From Candidatus Saganbacteria bacterium (GTDB taxonomy: Bacteria > Margulisbacteria > WOR-1 > O2-12-FULL-45-9 > XYB2-FULL-48-7), in the NCBI GenBank assembly GCA_020051815.1, contig JAGVQF010000210.1:1-5687 (forward strand): a stretch of DNA of 5,687 bases. The letters are read 5' to 3'. Below are positions 1 through 5,484 of the stretch, one piece after another; position 1 is the first letter of the stretch; every line of letters starts with the position of its first letter. The translations under genes were made by a program, and so were the position numbers. The notes below the pieces were generated by a model. That model was not told the DNA's origin. It saw only the letters and a list, made by a program, of their open reading frames with translations, and made no database searches.

Positions 1-522
1 ATCCCCATCCTTCTTTATTCCCCAGAACTTTTTTCCCGTATCCCCCGGCAGATTGATCCAGATCATTTTTTTAAAACTCTCCGCGGATATCAGGCGGCCG
101 GAAATAAGGTCATCCGTCAGATCTAACATTTTCACTTTGAAAATTTTGTCGCCTTTCTTCGTGGCCCCGACGACCAGCGCGAAATGCTCTTTTCCTTCCG
201 TCTTAACCGCGACCAGGGAAAGCCCATTTAAAGCATCAAAATCAACTTTTGGCACAAGAGAGAGATCGTATCTTTCCAGCAATTCTGCCAACGCGCCAAA
301 TGCGTCGGCAAATGAGGCGGCCTGCGGCAGATCATCATAATCCACCTCACGCTTTTGAAGCAACTTAATGAGCGTCACCCCCACGCTCATGCCGTACGGC
401 ACTGAAGTATCGTTGATGGTGGTGGTAACCTTAAAACTAAAAACCGTCTGTTCCAGCTGGGCCGGGGCGCTTTTACTCCCGGCGGTTTTAGAGGGCGGAT
501 TAATATTTACATCATTACCCAT
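1..522 (-). CDS. C39-peptidase-like domain protein lacking the catalytic Cys (3' end beyond window)
   Basis: The 174 visible residues start at an ATG, with the Shine-Dalgarno-like AAGGAT eight bases upstream, and the frame runs off the left edge. After a disordered, Pro/Ser/Lys-rich leader (about residues 1-25), residues 40-160 follow the layout of C39-type papain-like domains. There is an N-terminal helix after VPYGMSVGVT (41-50), a helix around 70-85 and a 'Gly-Leu-then-Asp' strand region near 87-100. A His-containing strand, EHFALVVG (112-119), follows, then a second strand ending at Asp134, then ISAESF (145-150). Active C39 enzymes carry Cys where this protein has Gly44/Met45, and no Cys occurs anywhere in the visible part, whereas His113 and Asp134 remain. 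I infer an inactive, binding or structural C39-like domain, as known for the C39-like domains of some ABC exporters. The assignment rests on pattern matching by eye. It is the third gene of the leftward operon, 1 bp after the 533-aa gene. Confidence 0.6.
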   Translation of the reverse strand, partial: MGNDVNINPPSKTAGSKSAPAQLEQTVFSFKVTTTINDTSVPYGMSVGVTLIKLLQKREVDYDDLPQAASFADAFGALAELLERYDLSLVPKVDFDALNGLSLVAVKTEGKEHFALVVGATKKGDKIFKVKMLDLTDDLISGRLISAESFKKMIWINLPGDTGKKFWGIKKDGD

Positions 523-523
523 G

Positions 524-2125
524 TCAAATTATCCTTGAACTCGCGCGGGCGATATCTGATAACACATTACCGGCCAGATCAAGGCCGACTTTTGCTTGAA
601 CCAGCAATCTGTCCCAGGCCGAGGCCTGCCAGTCAGGCCGATTGAGGGCCGCTCGCAATAATTCTTTGTGTTGTTCCGCCAAAGATCCTTTTTCTTTCTG
701 GGGAATTGAGCTGTCGCCCCCCAGACGATCCATGGCTCCGTTCATGATATAGATCAGCTTGAGCGCGAGCTCTTGATCGATCTCCATCCTTTGAAGATAT
801 CCAAAAACGATCTTGCTGTATATCCCCAGCCGGGAGATAAAACGTCTGTCGGCGACCATAACGTCAAACTCGAGATAATTTTTGATCTTGCCGACAAGCG
901 CAAATATTTCTTCATTGCCGGCCTCATCGCTCAACAATCTCTCGATCCTCATTATCGCGGCGGCAGTGTGCTGGTTGTTCGGCCGCCGGCCGACTTTATT
1001 GAATATTGAGCCGAGCGAGACATGCCTCTTTCTGATCTTATCCGCGCCCTCAATTTTGATCTCGCCTCTCTCGTCGGAGAGCCGGGCTCCATCCCGGCAT
1101 AGAAAGCCGTCTTTATCGATCGTCGCCTCTTCGATGACCTTCGGCGGCCGGCCGGCCTTTTCTTCTATCAACTGCATACAGCGGCCTTGGTGATAACGCA
1201 CGCTCAATTTTCCTTCTCTTAGCGCCGGCAAATATTTCTCCTTGACGCCGCCGAGCAGCGTTAGAACGGGATTCACATAAAGATATTTAATAGTTCCGGT
1301 TGAATTGTTCTGCGGCTCCAGAGTTTTTATAATCAGCTTGCTTGAGCCAACGGCATTGCTCCCGCCCTTCGCCGATTGGGGCGCTATCACAGGGGGCCGA
1401 TCCTCTTTGCTGGCGCTCGTCAGCGGCTTCTCAGGTGAAAGGACCTGCCCGGGGTCGAACAGCAGTGTTTTTTTGTCGCGCACCAAATACAGATCGGTCG
1501 AACTGAAAAAGGTCACCGCCAACTCTTCTGGTGAGGAGAAATGGAGCTTGGCCAGGAAACGTTGCGTCGACGGGTTCGACACCTGAAGATAAACAGGATT
1601 CCCGGTCACATCGTCACATAAATAAACCGTGCCATCATGGCGGAAATCGGCAAAAAGATCGGGCGGCCGGCTGGCCCGGGCCGGATCAGCCAGATAGGCC
1701 GGTATCAGTTGACGGATCGCCGCGTTGAGCGGGCCGCTCCCGTCCATCAATCGACCGGTCTTGACCAGGGCGCTGTTCTCAAGGGCGAAGATGAACTTGG
1801 TCAGATCGGCCAGCTCACCTCCAGTGCTTTGCCCCAATTTTCTCAAATCGCTCACTTTAGCTATCCCGGGGATTATTTCGCCGTTGCTTTCGATCCAGAT
1901 CGGATTGGATGATTTGCTTAGATCTGCCATCTGCCATTGCCGTGACATGATCCTGTTGATATTACTGATCTGCTGAGAGGTCTGAACGAATATAAGATCG
2001 GCGGAGACGAACGCCTGTCGACCGGAAATTTTGGCCAGATTAAGCTTGATCGGTGAGAGAACGACGTTTGGCCTTAAAATGATCAGATGTTCTCGCCCGG
2101 CAAAATGATTCATATTATTCACCAA
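524..2125 (-). CDS. Hypothetical 533-aa two-part protein; C-terminal half paralogous to its upstream neighbour
   Basis: I do not recognise this family. The N-terminal half (about residues 10-226) mixes beta-rich stretches (12-48, 76-90, 165-225) with helices (100-150). A Pro/Ser/Ala/Lys-rich linker (227-262) follows. The C-terminal half (about 285-529) is the part shared with the 304-aa neighbour: a beta-rich module with KEKYLP (295-300) and DKDGFLCRDGARLSDE (337-352), then a helical region with LGIYSKIVFGYLQ (433-445). No signal peptide or membrane segment is visible, so a cytoplasmic location is inferred. The start is uncertain. The frame opens with TTG (2125), then GTG (2122), then ATG (2113). 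AAGGTG lies five bases before the TTG and eight before the GTG, which favours one of those two. It is the second gene of the leftward operon, nine bases after the 304-aa gene. It is probably real, given its length, ribosome site and paralogy, but its function is unknown. Confidence 0.85.
   Translation of the reverse strand: MVNNMNHFAGREHLIILRPNVVLSPIKLNLAKISGRQAFVSADLIFVQTSQQISNINRIMSRQWQMADLSKSSNPIWIESNGEIIPGIAKVSDLRKLGQSTGGELADLTKFIFALENSALVKTGRLMDGSGPLNAAIRQLIPAYLADPARASRPPDLFADFRHDGTVYLCDDVTGNPVYLQVSNPSTQRFLAKLHFSSPEELAVTFFSSTDLYLVRDKKTLLFDPGQVLSPEKPLTSASKEDRPPVIAPQSAKGGSNAVGSSKLIIKTLEPQNNSTGTIKYLYVNPVLTLLGGVKEKYLPALREGKLSVRYHQGRCMQLIEEKAGRPPKVIEEATIDKDGFLCRDGARLSDERGEIKIEGADKIRKRHVSLGSIFNKVGRRPNNQHTAAAIMRIERLLSDEAGNEEIFALVGKIKNYLEFDVMVADRRFISRLGIYSKIVFGYLQRMEIDQELALKLIYIMNGAMDRLGGDSSIPQKEKGSLAEQHKELLRAALNRPDWQASAWDRLLVQAKVGLDLAGNVLSDIARASSRII
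531..536 (-). promoter_or_regulatory. Ribosome-binding site of the C39-like gene
   Basis: AAGGAT on the minus strand lies eight bases before the ATG at 522. It sits within the last codons of the upstream gene, whose TGA stop (526-524) is separated from this ATG by one base. This supports both the chosen start and translational coupling of the two genes. Confidence 0.6.
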
Positions 2126-2130
2126 CTTCG

Positions 2131-2136
2131 CACCTT
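2131..2136 (-). promoter_or_regulatory. Ribosome-binding site overlapping the upstream stop codon
   Basis: AAGGTG on the minus strand overlaps the TAA stop (2137-2135) of the 304-aa gene. It lies five bases before TTG 2125 and eight before GTG 2122, but 17 before ATG 2113. It therefore favours a non-ATG start for the 533-aa gene and suggests that ribosomes terminating on the first gene re-initiate on the second. Confidence 0.55.
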
Positions 2137-3049
2137 ATTTCCGCACGCCGCGCCGATCGTTTAAAGCTATAGCTCTAAAATTAGCCGCAGCCGTATCAAT
2201 AAAGGCCTGAAGCCCCTCCTTGGCACGCCGCAGTTCCGCCCGATCTTTTGCCTCAGCTATCGGCAGAACAAGTTCTTTAGCAATGGATAGCTTGCTTTTA
2301 TGATCAAGCGAATTGTCGAGCCGCAAACGTTTTAAGCCGTTAGCCAGCAGATAAAAGACTTTCCGGGTAATCTCGGGGCTTATTTCCGGCTTTCTAAAAT
2401 AGTCGCCGGCTGTCCGGCTGATCTCTCTCAAAGCGGAGTAAGAACCATCATCATAGCGAACGATATCGTCCAAATCATCATAATTGTAACCGTCAACCCA
2501 TAAGAGGCTATTAAAATTACCGCTATCTGCTTTCAGCCTATTCATAACATTCAAAGCCAGTTCTAAAGTTAAAGTAGAGATTATCAGGGCGGCGGGTTTT
2601 TGGGGCGGATTGTCGCTCCTGCGCTGGCGGTCAACCTCATTCATGCCTGGTAAAGCGATTTCAGGGAACAAAACCGCCAGGTCAACGATTCTTTTCTCAT
2701 CAGCCATAGTCTTGTCGGAGCCCAACTGTACCAGGCCTTTCCCGTCACGAACCCTGGCTCCGTTCCGGACCAAAAATCCTTGCTCATCGATCTTGAGCTC
2801 CGTTACGCTTTCATACGCATCAGTGCCGCTTTCCCTTAATATCGCCATTCTGGAACCATGGACAAAGAATTCCAGTTCCCCGGCTTTCGACAGCGGCAGA
2901 TACGTTTCATTCAGCCTGCCAGCGATCACCAGCCCTTTAAAATGTATGTTTTCAATGGCGCCATTCCCTTTGTGAACCAGAGTTTTAAAAACAGCTTGTT
3001 GTGATAAAACAGTATTTCTTGTCCCAGCCTTTACCCTCATTGATCTCAT
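2135..3049 (-). CDS. Hypothetical 304-aa protein, single-module paralogue of the next gene
   Basis: The family is not recognised. The protein begins at an ATG with a strong purine-rich ribosome site (AGAGGGGGG) just upstream; a second in-frame ATG follows at codon 4. Residues 37-110 form a beta-rich module containing NETYLP (47-52) and DEQGFLVRNGARVRDG (88-103). About residues 155-297 are mostly helical, with LREISRTAGDYFRKPEI (207-223) and a charged C-terminal helix rich in Arg, Lys and Glu (265-290). Both parts align by eye along their length with residues 285-529 of the adjacent 533-aa protein, so the pair arose by duplication, and the low identity suggests an old event. An acidic, Tyr-rich patch (DGYNYDDLDD, 186-195) has no clear counterpart there. 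No signal peptide or membrane span is seen. It is the first gene of the leftward operon and is probably cytoplasmic. The role is unknown. Confidence 0.85.
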   Translation of the reverse strand: MRSMRVKAGTRNTVLSQQAVFKTLVHKGNGAIENIHFKGLVIAGRLNETYLPLSKAGELEFFVHGSRMAILRESGTDAYESVTELKIDEQGFLVRNGARVRDGKGLVQLGSDKTMADEKRIVDLAVLFPEIALPGMNEVDRQRRSDNPPQKPAALIISTLTLELALNVMNRLKADSGNFNSLLWVDGYNYDDLDDIVRYDDGSYSALREISRTAGDYFRKPEISPEITRKVFYLLANGLKRLRLDNSLDHKSKLSIAKELVLPIAEAKDRAELRRAKEGLQAFIDTAAANFRAIALNDRRGVRK

Positions 3050-3053
3050 TGTT

Positions 3054-3062
3054 CCCCCCTCT
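3054..3062 (-). promoter_or_regulatory. G-rich ribosome-binding site of the 304-aa gene
   Basis: AGAGGGGGG on the minus strand ends four bases before the ATG at 3049. It is the strongest Shine-Dalgarno-like site in the window and marks the likely first gene of the operon. It contains a run of six G, which could be prone to slippage. Confidence 0.6.
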
Positions 3063-3181
3063 TAACTTCCGAAACTTGCATTCTTCCTCATATCCACACA
3101 AGTGATTATCGTCAGAAAGATGAGAAATTTCAGCCAATAAATAGCGTGAAATTTACGCGGCTTACCGGCCGATAAACTGGC
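3063..3181. promoter_or_regulatory. Divergent intergenic spacer, presumed to hold the operon promoter
   Basis: This spacer separates the leftward operon from the rightward TPR-like gene, so at least the operon promoter is expected here. I could not find a convincing -35/-10 pair with normal spacing on either strand. A GATAAT sequence on the minus strand (about 3106-3111) is -10-like, but the nearest TTGGCT is 21 bases upstream of it. The only symmetry is a weak GCGT/ACGC inverted repeat around AAATTT at 3144-3158. The promoter call is by position only. Confidence 0.3.
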
Positions 3182-4087
3182 GTGAAAACAAATCAGACCG
3201 GAGCCAGGATCATCGGGAATGCAGCCCTCCTGCCGAGTCTGCGCGTCGCAGGCTATTTCAAGATGATCATACCCGTGGCCAGGTTGCTGTCGCAGGGGGA
3301 AAGACGGATAGAGATCGCTTTCAACTATCAGGGGCGCCAACAGCTTTTAAGCTCATTTTCCGATGCCGCGCGATTGAAAGCTGTCTTAAATGAGATCGGC
3401 CTGACGAAACTCAAACTCATCGGCGAAATTATTGATCAATTGAACAATTCGTTCCAACAAGCCGTGGTCCCGTCCGATTCGGTCTTCATTTTGGATCAGG
3501 CCTATAAAGCGGCGGCTCTAGACCAGTCAGCATTGTCTTCGGCTCGCTGGCCCGAAACACTGAGAAATTATAGCTCGACTGCCTCCGGCGAAAAGCCGGG
3601 AGATACGTGCAGCGCTGAATCCGCGATCTATGACTGTCTGCAAGTGGCTCGCTTGCTTAAAGATGAGAATAAGATCCCGTGGTGGCTGAAGGCGGCGCGG
3701 CTTTATCAGGCGCGTGCCGATGAACATCAGGCCAACGGCAAAGCTTCCCAGGAGGATATCGACGGATTACGGCAAAAAGCAAAACAGTATTTTTTGAACG
3801 CAGCGAACCTGGCCAGAAAATTAAGTAAATGGGCGCTCGCGGGAAATATCCACACAGAAATTGGTTATTATCGCGCGGCTGCCTTTGATTATGAGGAAAA
3901 AGCCAAATTAAACCAGGGACCCAAAGCGGCTGGTTATTGGCGACGTGCCGCTGAAAGCCAAATAAAAGCGGGACGGGAAGAAGCGGCTGTGCTCGCCGCA
4001 ACCATCGCCGAGTTGATTTTGGCCAAACCAGGAACGGAAAAGGCAATTGAAGAAAGAGCGGACGAAAGTGCTATAAATGTTGATTGA
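3182..4087 (+). CDS. TPR-like helical-repeat protein, probably truncated by an in-frame TGA
   Basis: This 301-codon frame encodes a mostly helical protein. Residues 1-125 are not clearly repeated. From about 150 onward, helices carry TPR/SEL1-like spacing of small and aromatic residues: WWLKAARLYQARAD (167-180), AKQYFLNAANLARKL (200-214), KWALAGNIHTEIGYYRAAAF (216-235) and AGYWRRAAESQIKAG (250-264). Such repeats form protein-binding solenoids; no partner can be named. The first available start is GTG at 3182, because TAA at 3173-3175 blocks the frame upstream. It has no visible ribosome site, so ATG at 3263 (residue 28) is an alternative. The TGA at 4085-4087 falls inside the repeat array and the same frame stays open and repeat-like for 85 more codons, so this is probably the 5' part of a broken gene. 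It is transcribed divergently from the three-gene operon; a functional link is possible but unproven. Confidence 0.65.
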   Translation: MKTNQTGARIIGNAALLPSLRVAGYFKMIIPVARLLSQGERRIEIAFNYQGRQQLLSSFSDAARLKAVLNEIGLTKLKLIGEIIDQLNNSFQQAVVPSDSVFILDQAYKAAALDQSALSSARWPETLRNYSSTASGEKPGDTCSAESAIYDCLQVARLLKDENKIPWWLKAARLYQARADEHQANGKASQEDIDGLRQKAKQYFLNAANLARKLSKWALAGNIHTEIGYYRAAAFDYEEKAKLNQGPKAAGYWRRAAESQIKAGREEAAVLAATIAELILAKPGTEKAIEERADESAINVD

Positions 4088-4345
4088 AGCGAGGCCTACA
4101 ATCAAGCAGGTAACGCGGCAAAATCACCAAGATTACATCTGATCGCTGCCCGCCACCGGCTGAAAGCCGGGGAAACGCTCAACGCCGCTCATTCTTTTGT
4201 TAAAGCCGCCAAACTATCCGGCGGCCGCCCATATGCGAAAAAACTCTGGATAAGATCTGCTCAACTCTTTTGGGAGGCAGGTAAATACAAAGATGCCGGC
4301 TGGGCCTTCGATCAGGCGGACAGAGCCGCTGAAGAAACTTTATAG
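4088..4345 (+). pseudogene. Out-of-reach tail of the TPR-like gene after the in-frame TGA
   Basis: These 85 codons plus TAG are in the same frame as the preceding TPR-like gene and continue its repeat pattern: SEAYNQAGNAAK, then HLIAARHRLKAGETLNAAHS, then KKLWIRSAQLFWEAGKYKDA, then GWAFDQADRAAEE. The tail contains no in-frame ATG, GTG or TTG, so it could not be an independent gene. Reading the TGA as a former TGG gives VDWSEAYNQAG, which fits the array. The final 34 bases overlap the 3' end of thiC on the other strand, and the terminal TAG arises within thiC coding sequence. The original gene was therefore probably longer and was cut at this junction. A sequencing error at the TGA would instead make this a single 387-aa gene. 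Confidence 0.7.
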
Positions 4346-5484
4346 GCGCAGAACTCGCCGCACATCGTGCAGGTGTCGCCGGTCGCGTGTCGCGCGTCGC
4401 GCGTCCTCTTGCCATGTATTTCACGGGCTTTGACCGGGTCGATCGCCAGCTCTAATTGTTTTGCCCAGTTAAGTTCTTTGCGGGCTTTTGACATCTCATA
4501 GTCCCACTCTTTCGCCCCTTTGACACCCTTGACGATGTCGGCGCAATGAGCCGCGATCCGGGAAGCTATGACACCTTCTTTAACGTCTTCGGCGGTTGGC
4601 AGCCCCAGGTGTTCGGTCGGGGTGACGTAACAGAGAAAATCGGCGCCGGCACAAGCGGCTAAAGTTCCCCCGATAGCGGCGGTGATGTGATCATAGCCCG
4701 GCGCGACATCGGTCGGTAGAGGGCCTAAAACGTAGAATGGCGCCCCCTTGCAAATCTCTTTCTGCATCTTGATCTGTGATTCTATCTGGTCATAGGGCAC
4801 ATGGCCCGGTCCTTCGATAATGACCTGGACCCCGGCATCCCAGGCGCGTTTGGTCAGGTCGCCCAAAATGATGAGCTCCTGGATCTGCGCCTGGTCGCCC
4901 GCGTCGATGATCGAACCGGGCCGCATCCCATCGCCAAGGGAAAGAGTTATGTCATATTTCAGTGCGATCTCAAGCAAACGGTCATACTGCAGATAATAAG
5001 GATTTTCGGCCTTATTGTCGACGATCCATTTAATCATGGCCGCCCCGCCCCGGCTGACCACCTCCATCAGCCGCGGCTGTTTTTTCAGCCGGCCGATCGA
5101 TTCAAAAGTGACGCCGCAGTGGATCGTCATAAAGTCAACGCCGTCCCTGGCCTGCTCCTCTACTACTTCAAACATGCCTTCGGTCGTCATGCGTTTTTCA
5201 ACCATCGCCTGGTAAACTGGGACAGTGCCAAGGGGCAAGGAACAAGCAGCAAGAATTCTTTTCCTGATCGCGGAAATATCCCCGCCGGTCGAGAGGTCCA
5301 TGATAGTATCGGCACCAGCCTCGACTGCCGCCTCGAGCTTCTTCAATTCATCATCGACATCGGGGAAATCAGCCGAAGTGCCGATATTTGCGTTGACCTT
5401 AGTGCTTTGGCCCTGTCCAATGCTGATCTGTTTGACACCCTTGTGTCTGGGGTTATGCGGAGTAACAATAAGTTTTTCGGTCAT
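4312..5484 (-). CDS. thiC: Phosphomethylpyrimidine synthase ThiC
   Basis: ThiC is a cytoplasmic Fe-S radical-SAM enzyme that rearranges 5-aminoimidazole ribonucleotide into hydroxymethylpyrimidine phosphate, the pyrimidine half of thiamine. Family signatures are present in order: KVNANIGTS (29-37), MDLSTGGDI (62-70), GTVPVYQA (86-93), SLGDGMRPG (182-190), EGPGHVP (224-230), LGPLPTDVAPGYDHI (253-267) and YVTPTEHLGLP (286-296). His228 and His292 are the conserved metal-ligand positions. The C-terminal cluster motif is CTMCGEFC (Cys372, 375, 379). At 390 aa it lacks the roughly 35-residue N-terminal helical segment I recall from other short-form ThiCs (about 420-430 aa). No ATG, GTG or TTG lies upstream in frame before a stop, so this start is forced. 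The ATG overlaps the TGA of the upstream SLOG-like gene (ATGA), and no ribosome site is visible, so translation is probably coupled. The last residues after CAYKV are antisense to the TPR-like tail and look non-native. Confidence 0.96.
   Translation of the reverse strand: MTEKLIVTPHNPRHKGVKQISIGQGQSTKVNANIGTSADFPDVDDELKKLEAAVEAGADTIMDLSTGGDISAIRKRILAACSLPLGTVPVYQAMVEKRMTTEGMFEVVEEQARDGVDFMTIHCGVTFESIGRLKKQPRLMEVVSRGGAAMIKWIVDNKAENPYYLQYDRLLEIALKYDITLSLGDGMRPGSIIDAGDQAQIQELIILGDLTKRAWDAGVQVIIEGPGHVPYDQIESQIKMQKEICKGAPFYVLGPLPTDVAPGYDHITAAIGGTLAACAGADFLCYVTPTEHLGLPTAEDVKEGVIASRIAAHCADIVKGVKGAKEWDYEMSKARKELNWAKQLELAIDPVKAREIHGKRTRDARHATGDTCTMCGEFCAYKVSSAALSA
4371..4405. repeat. Imperfect 7-bp tandem repeat inside thiC
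   Basis: On the plus strand five 7-bp units follow each other: AGGTGTC, GCCGGTC, GCGTGTC, GCGCGTC, GCGCGTC. All end in GTC and the last two are identical. They encode ThiC residues from about 360 to 371, just before the Fe-S cysteines. Because the unit is not a multiple of three, gain or loss of one copy would shift the frame and remove the cluster motif. The outer units may be chance resemblance; the inner three are clear. Confidence 0.55.

Noticed and set aside
1134..1154. AT-hook-like KAGRPPK in the 533-aa protein
   Set aside because: It is a single weak match to the GRP core without the usual basic flanks or repeated hooks, and is embedded in a module whose paralogue lacks it.
1141..1158. 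Recurrent GGCGGCCGGCCGG-type sequence here and near 92, 980, 1662 and 5090
   Set aside because: It falls within coding frames and mostly follows from frequent GGC/CGG/CCG codons for Gly, Arg and Pro. Copies are not spaced or oriented regularly, so it does not look like a repeat family.
3144..3158. GCGT-(7)-ACGC inverted repeat around AAATTT in the divergent spacer
   Set aside because: The arms are only four bases and do not extend, and no promoter elements could be placed relative to it. It could be an operator but is equally likely to be chance.
3062..3340. 92-codon minus-strand frame ending 12 bp before the 304-aa gene start, with a hydrophobic stretch (AIYWLKFLIFLTIITCV)
   Set aside because: It overlaps the TPR-like gene on the other strand and its upstream half looks like antisense translation. 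The hydrophobic part has no ATG or GTG placed just before it and no ribosome site. A small membrane peptide cannot be excluded but is not supported.
4085..4087. Genome-wide TGA-to-Trp or TGA-to-Gly code change
   Set aside because: TGA is used as the stop of thiC, the SLOG-like gene and the 533-aa gene in tight gene junctions, and reading through thiC would extend it antisense into the TPR-like gene.
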